A program made the translations under genes and the position numbers. From the NCBI GenBank assembly GCA_029378245.1, contig JARKIF010000216.1, positions 1 through 49,467 on the forward strand: a stretch of 49,467 nucleotides of DNA. Direction: 5' to 3'. A model generated the notes under the pieces. It did no database searches. It was not told the DNA's origin and saw only the letters and a program-made list of their open reading frames with translations. This document shows positions 20,148 through 29,996 of the stretch, piece after piece. Each line of letters begins with the position of its first letter. Position 1 is the stretch's first letter. This stretch comes from Roridomyces roridus. Lineage: Eukaryota > Basidiomycota > Agaricomycetes > Agaricales > Mycenaceae.

Positions 20148-20925
20148 CTATGCCAACCACTTCTCTACGATGCCCACCAGCTCAACACCATCGGAGTCTC
20201 TCCAAAAATGCGTAGCTCCAGCCACTTCGACCACCTCCAATTTGCAGTCTCTTGAAAATGCGTCCTTCCATCTGCGATAAGTCTCCACTGCAGTGAAATC
20301 GTCGCCATCTCCGTACACCACCAGTACATTCCCTTTCGGATTACCCAGCAGACTCCTCAGCGCCGCCTCATACTTTTTGTGATTGAATAGGGTCAGCCAA
20401 CCTCGCACCGCTATTGGATACGACAGGAGTATGTGGGCCGTCTCAATCCCCTCGAGGATCGGTTGCAGGGAAGCGATCAGTGCGCCGTATGAGTAGCCCT
20501 GTGTCTCGTCAGCCAGGGCTGCCGCTAAGCACCGCCGTTCATCTCACCAGCACAACCACTTTCCGTACATTGCCGACCTCCGAAAGTGCCCATTCGACCA
20601 GTGCTGCGAGGTCGTTGGCTTCACTCGAGCCCGTCAAGGATGCCCACCCTGTCGAACGGCCGACTCCCCGCGAGTTGTATCTCAGTACGTGGTATCCTTT
20701 GGCATGCAGCGGCGTTGTTAATGAATGCAGGACTCTAGACTTGATTCAGAGCAGGCCAGACTCTTGCGGGAGCACACACGGATCTGAGTACCGCCCGCCT
20801 AAACGCGACCAAGGATGCAGAAGAATTGCGAGGGACTTGTGTTCCGCATTGCTCGCGGTGGTCGGTGGGGACGATAGCTTGATTTCGAGCGAGACGCCGG
20901 TGCTCAACGCGACAAGTGTGGTCAT
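20148..20925 (-). CDS. Alpha/beta-hydrolase fold protein, intact copy
   Basis: Exons in transcript order are 20925-20780, 20734-20548 and 20498-20148; predicted length 227 aa, a usual size for this small family of serine-hydrolase-like proteins. Seen in order: LAILLHPWSRLGG, YHVLRYNSRGVGRSTGW, the nucleophile elbow GYSYG with Ser114, VLVVYGDGDDFT carrying the acid (Asp175-178), and AGATHFW with His208. The triad is therefore complete. The substrate is unknown. The ATG at 20925 is chosen because it begins the conserved MTTLVALSTGVSLEIK; another at 20958 would overlap the BAG gene. Only 14 bp separate this ATG from the stop of that upstream same-strand gene, so its promoter must lie inside the BAG coding sequence, or the two share a transcript. 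A dead copy lies at 16236-16723. Confidence 0.85.
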
Positions 20926-20939
20926 TGGTTTGTACGTAT

Positions 20940-21956
20940 TTACTCTACTTGAAACCATGCCTCTTCCTTCTCCGCCTCAATGATGACTGCGTCTTCCTCG
21001 TCTGGCACAGTTACTGCTTGGACCGTGCTTTTCGAACCTTTGGCCGTCTCTGTCTGGGAGGATGAGGTCGTTTCCGGCGTCTGCTCTACGTTCCCATTTT
21101 CCCGGGTCTCCTTCTCGGCCTCTGGCTGCACTTTCGCTCTTGGCTTCCCCTCCTGCAACTTCCACCTCCCCTCGACAATCTTATCGAGGCTCTCCAACTC
21201 CCTCTCCACTGCCCGCACAACCTTTGCTCGTTGCCTTCGCACGACCGCGTCCCCACGGCTTTCGATTGCATCCAGCTGCACCAGCAACCCATTCAGAGCG
21301 TGCGCGTAGCCCCGAACTGGTGCATTACGTGGTGTGTGAGGTAGATCAGCAGGCGCCGGCGCAGTTTTCCCAGCAAAATCGAGCTCGAGTGGGAACACGA
21401 ATTTCGAGACCAACTGCTGAGCCCTACGCTTGACCTTCTTCACCGCTGCTAGTGCGATCTCCCGTTTGTTGGACTGCGCCTCAGGAAGACGCGAAAGAAT
21501 GCTCCGAATGGTGTCATGCACCTCGACATTGTGCTCCGAGGTCAGACGATGCGTCAATGCGTCTCTTACGGCGAGAGCATGTGAATCCTGGGAACGTCTT
21601 GGCTCTACTCGCTGTTTTCGCTCTAGCGCAGGTGGTCTCTGATTCATTCTCTCGTTAATCACCGTCCTGGAACGTGCCTGACGGAACACACCCACCTGTG
21701 AGCTACTGCGCGCGTGCAGAGCTAATACTGCAGCATGCAGAACGTGCCTGCCAAGTTCATTGGCTCGCTCTTCCCTTCGTTTCTGTTCGAGCCGCTCTTG
21801 CTCCAGAGCGTACGCCACTTGTGCTTCGAATTGTCGGATTCGCGTGCGTGCCTTTTCGGCGAGATATGAGCTGTATTCGATTTCCGCTTCTCGAACGCGG
21901 GAAAGTGCAGAGATGTAGCGGTCCCGAGGGCTTTGATTGTAGGCGAGAGTGAACAT
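20940..21956 (-). CDS. BAG-domain co-chaperone
   Basis: This is an intronless frame of 338 aa starting at the ATG at 21956 (MFTLAYNQSPRDRY). Residues 15-75 are a Glu/Arg-rich coiled coil (REAEIEYSSYLAEKARTRIR). The BAG domain is near 210-275, with TPRNAPVRGYAHALNGLL, LVQLDAIESRGDAVVRRQR and AVERELESLDKIVEGRW. This three-helix domain binds the Hsp70 nucleotide-binding domain and speeds ADP release. An acidic, Thr/Ser-rich tail ends EEAWFQVE. A TATA box and a perfect heat-shock element lie upstream, fitting a chaperone role. The next gene on the strand starts 14 bp past the stop codon. Confidence 0.88.
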   Translation of the reverse strand: MFTLAYNQSPRDRYISALSRVREAEIEYSSYLAEKARTRIRQFEAQVAYALEQERLEQKRREERANELGRHVLHAAVLALHARSSSQVGVFRQARSRTVINERMNQRPPALERKQRVEPRRSQDSHALAVRDALTHRLTSEHNVEVHDTIRSILSRLPEAQSNKREIALAAVKKVKRRAQQLVSKFVFPLELDFAGKTAPAPADLPHTPRNAPVRGYAHALNGLLVQLDAIESRGDAVVRRQRAKVVRAVERELESLDKIVEGRWKLQEGKPRAKVQPEAEKETRENGNVEQTPETTSSSQTETAKGSKSTVQAVTVPDEEDAVIIEAEKEEAWFQVE

Positions 21957-22000
21957 TTGTGAATTTGTGTTTTACAACTACTGTACTGCAATACATGGTG

Positions 22001-22010
22001 CTTTTATATC
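22001..22010 (-). promoter_or_regulatory. TATA box of the BAG gene
   Basis: On the minus strand the sequence reads GATATAAAAG, 45 bp upstream of the BAG start codon. Confidence 0.5.
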
Positions 22011-22080
22011 AAGGCGGGGCCGCTGATTAAGACGTCGGGAGGGCGCTGACAGAGGCCGACGAGGCGCGTAGAGTCGACGA

Positions 22081-22093
22081 GAAAGTTCGCGAA
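22081..22093 (-). promoter_or_regulatory. Heat-shock element upstream of the BAG gene
   Basis: The minus strand reads TTCGCGAACTTTC, that is TTC-nn-GAA-nn-TTC, three perfectly phased inverted units of the HSF1 site, preceded by another TTC. It lies about 70 bp upstream of the TATA box. The motif is exact; heat induction is inferred. The rest of 21957-22406 holds nothing else I recognise. Confidence 0.55.
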
Positions 22094-22406
22094 GAAAACG
22101 TTGGTTGGTAAGCACTCCGGTCTCCTTGTGCCCAAATCGGTATATACGCCGAGTGCACTCGCATGGTCAAAAACCTTGTTACTAGTGTACAGAAGACGTG
22201 CCCATCTATCCAGGCACCGTCATAATAATAACATAAGAGTATGAGAGAATGGATGAGTATGCGTCCAGGCCTAGTGATACAAGTAGTACAACAGCCAGCC
22301 AATATAAACATCCCGCGCAGCCCACGCACGCCGCGAGAGATACATACATACCTGATAAAATCTGGTAATACACTATATACAGATGCTGTAAGGAGCGGCG
22401 GAGGCG

Positions 22407-23867
22407 TCAGAGCGAATACTGCGCCGTAAATGAAGCCAGGTCAGCTTCGAGCTGCGCCAGTTGTGCTTGGTATGCTTGTTGGGGTTCATAAGAGGTGTTT
22501 TTAAAGTTGGGTTGACAGAATGTGGACGTCGGGTCGACGTAGGTCGGCATGGGATACGCGAAAGGGAAGGGGGGTGCAGGGTATTCGGCGGGGGGACACT
22601 CGCCGAAGGGGTTCGCACAGTCTCCGTATTGTAGCCAATGACTGGCGATGAAGGCGGAGACGTCCATGGGCTCTACTGGCGTGCATATGGCAGGCGAGGA
22701 GGGCTGGTTATCGTACGGCGGTAGCTCGAGTGGCGACATGGGTATTAGCAAGGGGTCGAAACCGAGAGACGGCGCTGGCGACGAAACATTGGAGAAGGAG
22801 AAGGAGCTAAAGTCCTGTATTATAAATCAGCAAGGAGTCGAGCATGACTGGCGCGGTACTGACAAGTGTATCAAGAGGCTCCTGCTTGGAGAAGGATGGC
22901 GGAGTGATGAACCCATGGCTGCAAGTGCTGTCCCCAGCCTCGCTGCGAAACGAGGATGCAGCGCGCTGTCGGTGCTTTGCTTGCTCCTGGGCAGCACGCG
23001 TTTCAGCGCCGACGCTAGACGATCGACGTCTGCGCGAGCCGCTGGGGGAGCAGGCAGCAGCATTCGACAAGAAACTGCGAGAATCGTCGCTGCTGGGGAC
23101 AGGTACAGAGGAGGAACGCCTGTATGCGCGGGCAGTGATCGGCGTCTCGAACCGTGTTACGATTTCGGGGACGTGGTGCTTGTCGAATTCTTGGATAGCA
23201 CATTCGAGGTCGGTACCAGTCTTACCCTCTGCGAGCAGCTCCGCGATCTTCTCGCAGCGGACAGGATCCTGGTAGACCTCGCGCACCTTGCGCTTGGTCT
23301 TGGGGTTGGGAGCGTCGGCATCTTTTTTACTACGATGCTTGGGACGGAAGGCGTAGGAGGGGAAGTTGCGCTTGTGTTCTGCAACAGCGTCCATGGCCTT
23401 GAGTCGCCAGCTCTGTCGCTCCTCGTCGCTCAGATTTTTCCACGTGAGGCCAATGATCTTGGATAAAGTTGAATGGCTGGTCTCGACCTCGGTGGAAACG
23501 CGCTGGCTCTTGATGAAAGAAGACCGAAAGAGAATGAACGCGTTGGGCGGCCGGGGTATGTGATTATCGGACTTTTTGCGACCGTGAACTGCGCGACGAG
23601 TCGAACCGGTGGAGGGATCCTCTGCGGTGAAGATGAAGGACCCGGTGGAGGCAACATCGGGGGCATCGACGAGGGGAGGGAGGTCGGCGAAGGTGCTTTC
23701 GGTCAGGTTTGGCGCGAAAGCAATGCCCGATGCGCCTGTAGGTTCGACAGGCAGCGTCCAAACCAGTCCTGCTCCTGTGAACGGTTAGAAATGTAGAAAA
23801 TTGGCAGAAAAAATGGGGTACCGTCTGCCTGGCTCCTTCTGGAGTATCTTGTGCGTTCGGCAGGCAT
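22407..23867 (-). CDS. HMG-box transcription factor (MATA_HMG-box type)
   Basis: Exons in transcript order are 23867-23822, 23774-22864 and 22814-22407; predicted length 454 aa. The HMG box is at about residues 90-158: PRPPNAFILFRSSFIKSQR, SHSTLSKIIGLTWKNLSDEE, WRLKAMDAVAEHKRNFP and YAFRPKHRSKK. This is the sequence-specific MATA/SOX-like type that bends AT-rich DNA. Past the box come Ser/Arg-rich tracts (RRRRSSS) and a Pro/Tyr-rich C-terminus, probably an activation region. The start MPAERTRYSRR is in a 15-codon first exon. In mushrooms such factors (for example Coprinopsis Pcc1) act in sexual development; that role is not shown here. It is divergent from NPR3, sharing a 370-bp upstream region (23868-24237) in which I see no clear motif. 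Confidence 0.88.
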
Positions 23868-24237
23868 GAGAGGGACAGGAGGGCGGCCTGAGGCTACGAT
23901 GGACGGGCGGACGTTGTGGACGTAAAAGGAAGGGGTGCCACAAGCTCTGCTTATCTTGCAAGGCCTGTGAGCCTGTGACGAAAAAGGCAAGCTTGAACCA
24001 GGCCTCATTTCAGTTTTCTCCCACAACACTTCCGTGGAACCAAAAAATTGCCGAGGCATCTATGAGACAATTCAGCAGTCCTTGCCACTAGACTTGCGAG
24101 TCGCGTTGGCAGAGTCGGCCGACATCTAAAAGGTAGGGAATTTGCGGGAAAACTGTGTAGTGTGCCTTGCTTGAGAGTGTGCCGCTTTCAGCTCGGTCCG
24201 GCTGACCAATTGATGGCTTTGCTTCTTCTCAACACTC

Positions 24238-26587
24238 ATGTCCGAAACCTTGCTTGCAATCCTACTGGTTACGACTTCCGCTAAGGGCTCCACTCTCGTC
24301 TATCGGTGAATCCATACGCCTTCGGTCTTCCCTCGTCGCCCTGATAAATAAGATGGCCGCCGTCACCCGCGGCGTCTCCTCGCTTCAGTCGCGCAAAGCC
24401 CGACGTTGCCCTCAGCCGTTTCCATATTGACAACCCCTGGAGAGCGTCCCATCCGTCCGAGGGTCTGCCAGATTTCCCGGAAGCACATGATGCTGAGCAT
24501 GAATGGAAGCGGCCCGCCCGTGAACGTTCGAGATCCTTTTCTTCCGCTGGTTCACCCTCTTCTTCTGGGAGGGATTCTCCCAAGGATATCGAATACGAGC
24601 ATTTATTCGGCTATTCGTCAGAATTCCTGGCGAATCTTCTTTGCCCACAGCGCTCAATGTGTCATCAGAAATTTGAGTTGTTGGTAGATGACCTCGCTTT
24701 CATTGGCCACCCGGTCTCGGCCGAGGAGGACGGGGCGTGGCGTTTCAAACAAGAGAAACCTAAACCAGCTCACGGCAGAGGTGACAGAGGCCGAGAGGCT
24801 AGAGTCAGAAAGGATTCCCAGACGGATCGCGAGAGTTCCGCGAGTCCGCCTCGTCCTGCCTCGTCCGAAAAGCAGCCGGCAACTTGGTTGCAACGGTTTC
24901 ATTTCGTCCTTGTTCTCGACCTTCCTGATCCTTCCTCCTCCGCCTCTGGGAATGTTACCAAATATTTCGACATAATTTATGAGCAAATCGCATTCCCTGT
25001 GGCAGCGGTCTTGTTTCAAGGACAAGTATTGTCAAATTTCGTCGAACAAGAGTGCGATATACTGGGCTCTCTCAAGGATTCTTGTTCAGCCAAAGGTGTG
25101 TCCGCTTTTGATTGCAAACTCACAAAATTCACGAAAATTCCCAGGAAATGAATTTTCCTCCTACATGATTCAAGCTCTCGAGGCTTCATCCATCGCTCCT
25201 GCGATGAAAACCTTGTACGAGGCCATCAAATCCTCGTCGGTGGCATACATGACCCTCCACGACCTACCACTCGAGTTGCAGCTTCCGCCTTACCTCGACG
25301 TCCTACTTCACTCTGAAGAAGAACAGGAGGCAGATCTACTCGCTCCTTCGGACGACGACGACTATCAGGTGTGGGGTCAAGAGATGAGTTTTGGGTATCG
25401 GTTACCCTCTCTCACTGCGTGGAAGAGCCTCATCCTGCTGGACGACGGGCCCGAGGACGTTGATCCATACGCGAACTTGCGGACGTCTCTCATCGGCACT
25501 GGGGATCGCACACTCGTCGACGGATTGATCAAATTTTTGGAGACCGCAACAATGTCTCTCAGTCTCGCAGAGATGGCGAGTTTGTTAGACTGGGATCTTG
25601 AGACCCAAGTCTTTCCTACTGTACGGTGGTTGGTGCACCATCGACGGGCCAAAGTCGTGGACATGGTGCACTCCGGGCTCAAGACAGTCTTCACACTGCC
25701 CGCTCAATTCGACGCCCCATTGTCTGAACTGACGGCCGAGTTCAACAAGCAATTCGCTAGATCAGGGGTCCCGCCTCTTCCTCGACTTTTGGTCGCCATA
25801 TCGACTTCGAGCTCCAAGGAGAATGACACCCACTTTTTCGCTTCTGTGGTCAAGACCAAGGAGTTGCTGCCGCTCTATCGGGATGTGGTCCTATGGATGC
25901 TAAAACGGGACATGCTCATCACGTTACACCTCCGAATCCGCATCGTAGCGCCAGTTCATCTCAAAGAACGGGTCAGGCATGCGCGCAGCAAGAAGGGTAG
26001 CGGGCGGAAGCACAGTAAGCTGCGGAATCAGCTCGACCCAAGCGGGGAGGTGTTTCCGCAAGAGATCGCGTGGCTTTCCTTATCGCCCAAGAGCATGCGA
26101 CGGCATGCGAGGCTGCCGTCTGTCGGCGGGTCGAGGAATAGTCGGCTGAGCGAGCTGATTCTCGATGAGAGCGGGGACAGCGATAGCAGACGCGAGGAGG
26201 AGAACGGCGAGTCTCAGGATGAATTGGAGAACGGCAGCGAAGATGAGAACGAGGCCTCGATGATTAATGACCCTGGGAGGGCGACGCCTTTGCAGCGTCG
26301 TTGGTTGTCGGCCATGTCGGATGGGAAGGACCCAGTCATTGCGCGACGTTTTGAACAGTGAGTTTCGGTAGCTCTTTCATTCGCTGTTTTTGCTTATTTT
26401 TTGGCAGAATTAATCAGTATTTTGACGGCAAGAAGACGGACGATGAGATCCTTTACCGTGCGGACATGAATAGAAGAGAGCTGCGCGAGGTCTTGTTGGA
26501 GTATAATGACTATGTGAGTGCTTGGTCGAAAGTTTTCCGGCTGGTCTGACCGTGCAATAGCTCCTGACGTTCTTGCATCCATCCTGA
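24238..26587 (+). CDS. NPR3: Nitrogen permease regulator 3-like protein (GATOR1/SEACIT subunit)
   Basis: Npr3 with Npr2 and Iml1 forms the SEACIT/GATOR1 complex, the GTPase-activating brake on Rag/Gtr GTPases that turns TORC1 off at the vacuole when amino acids are scarce. Exons are 24238-24305, 24353-25095, 25145-26357, 26408-26513 and 26561-26587; predicted length 718 aa. The start reads MSETLLAILLVTTSAKGSTL with the first intron inside VYRW, as in homologues. Later come EHLFGYSSEFLANLLCP, FELLVDDLAFIGHPV, FHFVLVLDLPDP, a middle winged-helix region, ending EVLLEYNDYLLTFLHPS. The final exon is 27 nt. A Ser/Glu-rich insertion occurs near 595-650. Confidence 0.93.
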
Positions 26588-26788
26588 GTAACTAGTATAT
26601 AGTCCATGTGCTATAGTAGAAAAAGTTACTCGCACTGGCGGCATTTGCTTGCTCGTACTCTCAAAGAGTCCTAGGCTTACGACCGGTTTACATAAGCCTG
26701 GACCCTTTCTTCCAACCGCCACGGTGAGTATCCCACTCCAAGGCATCTGAGTTCTCTCATGGGTTTCGAATACAGACAGACCGCAACA

Positions 26789-27226
26789 ATGAACTACGAA
26801 CAGCTGCTCAACAAGGCCTGCAAGAGCACTCCATTTCCATTTCTCATTCATCCGCACGACTGTCCATCTGTTACCATCCCAGAAGTGCAGAGTTTTTGGG
26901 AGAACTCTCCACCTTTCCAAGAAGAGGAAGAGCCCATCCTGGCTCTCACCTCACTGCGAACCATGTCCTGCCCAGGCGCGTTCCTGTTGGGAAACAACGG
27001 TCTTTGTTGGAATGACTTGTTCCACGCCGAGTCTAGCCACTCCAAGTGGCCCGATGTGGGACTTTTGAGGCACTATCTGAGGGCGAGCAGGAACAAGGAG
27101 GATAGATTTCTGGTCGGGGTTGTCAGCACTGGCGCTGTTCACATTGACCTGTTGGATGAGGAGAGCGAGTGGGGTTGGTCAGCTCGAGAAATCCTTTGTC
27201 TCCCGCGCGACATCAAGGTCGGTTGA
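26789..27226 (+). CDS. Unknown family protein, tandem copy 1 (145 aa)
   Basis: Intronless frame from the ATG at 26789 (MNYEQLLNKACKSTPFPF). An earlier in-frame ATG at 26759 is rejected because copy 2 aligns residue for residue from MNYEQ. Conserved with the neighbour are PFPFLIHPHDCP, LTSLRTMSCPGAF, NNGLCWNDLF, SRNKEDRFLVGVV, EWGWSAREILCLP and the C-terminal IKVG. No signal peptide or TM segment is present. The shared pattern of four Cys, several Trp and short hydrophobic strands suggests a compact globular domain. I do not know the family. The gene starts 200 bp downstream of NPR3. Confidence 0.65.
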   Translation: MNYEQLLNKACKSTPFPFLIHPHDCPSVTIPEVQSFWENSPPFQEEEEPILALTSLRTMSCPGAFLLGNNGLCWNDLFHAESSHSKWPDVGLLRHYLRASRNKEDRFLVGVVSTGAVHIDLLDEESEWGWSAREILCLPRDIKVG

Positions 27227-27468
27227 AGTAGTGTAGATTCTACATTGCAGGTTGAATGGCGACAGGATCGTTGGCTGTGGGGTACCGATCAAGTTGCGGG
27301 GAATGGTGAACGCTACGTTTCAGCAGTTGTTCTTGGAGCTGAGTGGGGTTTCCCGAATGTGTAGGATCTGCAGCGTGAAACGGCGCAGATGAGTTGATTT
27401 GAAAATGGTTTCCACGCACTTGGAGTATTTATCTCGTTGGCGGTCATGCTGCCCACAACTCGTCCCTC

Positions 27469-27966
27469 ATGGAACATGGAACAGCCCTCAAGCAAGCAGC
27501 TGCGAACACACCCTTCCCATTCCTGATCCACCCAAGAGATTGCCCCAAAGTTCCGCTTCCCGAGGTTGAACTCGACCCGTTCTCCATTCCAGGCATACAT
27601 CCTCCGCCACACACCCCTCCGTCTACCAAAGCCACGACGTTTGCGTCTCAGGCGGAGATGAGAAGGGTCCTCCCCGAAGGCGTCACCTCGTTGCGAACGA
27701 TGGCTTGCCCAAACGACTTTGTGATGGCCAAGAATGGGCTGTGTTGGAACGACTTGTTCACTGGGCAATCGTCCATGATATCATGGCCGGATATCGCATT
27801 CTTAATGCACTACAGGATGGACAGCCGGAATAAGGAGGACAAGTTCTTGGTGGGGTTGGTCGCGGATGGGGCGATTCATATAACTGTGGTAGACGACGAT
27901 GACGATGAGTGGGGCTGGACAGTCTGCGAGGTATTGAGTCTCCCGCCGGAAATCAAGGTTGGGTGA
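27469..27966 (+). CDS. Unknown family protein, tandem copy 2 (165 aa)
   Basis: Intronless frame from the ATG at 27469 (MEHGTALKQAAANTPFPF), paralogous over its whole length to 26789-27226. It shares PFPFLIHPRDCPKV, LTSLRTMACPNDF, NGLCWNDLF, SWPDIAFLMHY, SRNKEDKFLVGLV, DEWGWTVCEVLSLP and IKVG. It differs by a 20-residue Pro-rich insertion (HPPPHTPPSTKATT) before the central block. The two proteins have diverged well beyond the level of the hydrolase copies, yet both frames are clean, which points to selection on both. The function is unknown. Confidence 0.65.
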   Translation: MEHGTALKQAAANTPFPFLIHPRDCPKVPLPEVELDPFSIPGIHPPPHTPPSTKATTFASQAEMRRVLPEGVTSLRTMACPNDFVMAKNGLCWNDLFTGQSSMISWPDIAFLMHYRMDSRNKEDKFLVGLVADGAIHITVVDDDDDEWGWTVCEVLSLPPEIKVG

Positions 27967-28128
27967 TCATCGGAAGGAAGCAAGGATTGCGGTCCACAAT
28001 GGACGGCCCATTGGTTAAGTAGAAGAGCACTTCGCGCCCGTGGTGTTGTTTGTACGATGTTTGTTCAGTGATCGACGCGCTCCTCAAACTTGAACACCAA
28101 GACAGGGACTTTGCACGTCTGAAACACC

Positions 28129-29913
28129 ATGCTATTCCAGTCACCAGCGGACCGCGTTCTGCAAATCCCAGAGCTCCTCGCTCTGGTCTTCCAATTTCTC
28201 GACCCTGAAAGCCAATGTGCTGGTCTTCTGGTCTGCAAACGGTGGTCAGAAATTGCCTTGGACGCGCTGTGGCGCGTCGTGGATGATCTGCATCGACTGT
28301 TTAGCATTCTCGGACCTCTCCACCAACCAGAAGACCATGCTGGGGCTGATGTTCCATACGTGCGTTGACTCAGTTCTGTGCTATTCGCACTCTTACCCTT
28401 ACCAGGCCTTCGTCTCCGCGCCGAACGCAGACGACTGGGCGCGTTTCGAAAAGTACAGTCGGCGGATACGCCGCCTGATGTACAACTCGGAATCGGTTCC
28501 ACGGCTCAGTCCTACGGTCTTTGAGGATCTAGCTCGGACGAGGACGAGTCTGAATCTGGCTCCCAACGTTAATATGCTCTCATGGCTTGCGCCGCTCCGG
28601 TGGTCTGTCATGTTCATGCATCCTAACGTGAAGCATCTTGTCCTCCATCTACCGGAGGACTTTGTCACGATGGAATCGCCCTCGACCTATGTCCGGGACA
28701 TTGTGACGAGAATGTCGAACCTTACTTGTCTCGATCTCCGCACCAATATCCCAATGTTCGTCATTTCTCCTTTTCTCAGAGTTTGGTCTGACGCCTCTTT
28801 AGGCATGATATAGAGGACAGCATGGGATTGCTACTCCAGAGTCTCGTGAAACTACGGAAAGTGGTTTTACCTCGATTCGCGTTTACGACACGAATTGCAG
28901 AGATTGTGGCTGAACTCGAGGACCTTGGCTGCGTCGAGTTCCAATACTGGCCGGAACAGGGGTGCGGGGATCCTGGCGATACAATGGCGTTTAAGCCCAC
29001 CCTCAAGCTGGGGTGCTTTCCTTCGCTGTGGTATCTGGCTGCGACAATCACTATCGATTGCGCCACAGACTTCATGAGTTCCTCCCTCGCGCCCACAAAT
29101 CTCACGTCGCTCTATGTCGACTCTAGACTCGTCGAAACTCCCGAGTCCGTCAATCGACTGCTCACGGTCCTGGCAGAAAACTGCCAGCTGCTCGAGTCGC
29201 TTTCGATTATAACCCTCATCGACGAGTCGATGCCATTCCAGTCACTCGACGATGTGCCTAGCACTGAACGCATCAATGCCTCGACGCTTGGCCCCCTCCA
29301 GCGGTTTCCGAACCTGACCATATTCGAGTTCATCCATCAAAATCCGTTGGATATGACCAATTTCGAGGATATGGCGCGGTCCTGGCCTTCCCTGCGCAAA
29401 TTAATATTAAATAACGAACCCCTCATATCTGACCGACCCCCGTCGCTCACCTTAAAGTCCCTCCTGCCATTCGCACGGTACTGTCCCGAACTGGAGCACC
29501 TTGGAGTCTTCATCGACGCCACCACTGGTGATCTCCCTGCGTCTTACCCGCCCGACTTTTTCCCGCGGCCATTCGCCAAATTGGTACATCTCTCCATGGG
29601 TATCTCGCACATTACCGAACCGGGCCCTGTTGCGCTCTTTTTGAGCCATCTGTGCCCGCTCAACGTAAAAATCGATTATGGTGTCACTTGGGACACCCAC
29701 TGGCTGCAACCACCGATTCTGTCGGCGATCTTTGACCGCTGTTCGGCGTGGGACAAGGTCGCGGAGCTGCTACCGCTCCTGACAAAGCTACGCATGGAGG
29801 AGCGTGAGCGGACGCGACTTCTGGTGACTGAGGTGAAGGATTTGAGAATGCGTAGCGACGTACTTATGGGGAACGTCAGCGAGCGGGGCAGGGACAGTTG
29901 TATCATCTCGTAG
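28129..29913 (+). CDS. F-box protein
   Basis: Exons are 28129-28359, 28406-28755 and 28803-29913; predicted length 563 aa. The F-box lies at residues about 10-52: VLQIPELLALVFQFLDPES, CAGLLVCKRWSEIALDALWR. It would bind Skp1 and make this a substrate receptor of an SCF ubiquitin ligase. The remainder is leucine-patterned with irregular repeats such as NLTCLDLRTNIP, FPNLTIFEFIHQNP, SLRKLILNNEPL and ELEHLGVFID, the degenerate LRR-like body of the large agaricomycete F-box family. The C-terminal 40 residues form a charged helix. The substrate is unknown. Confidence 0.85.
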
Positions 29914-29996
29914 ATGTTTTCGTCTGTTGCTTTCTTACTGCTATCGGATATTTATCTCTCCCAAGTTGTTGTAACCGGAATGGAATTCGTCCCGTC

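Noticed and set aside
20746..20958. Upstream ATG at 20958 as the hydrolase start
   Set aside because: It would overlap the BAG coding end, and the added residues do not match the family; 20925 fits the conserved start.
26759..26788. Earlier ATG of tandem copy 1
   Set aside because: Copy 2 aligns exactly from the ATG at 26789, so the extra ten residues are unlikely to be translated.
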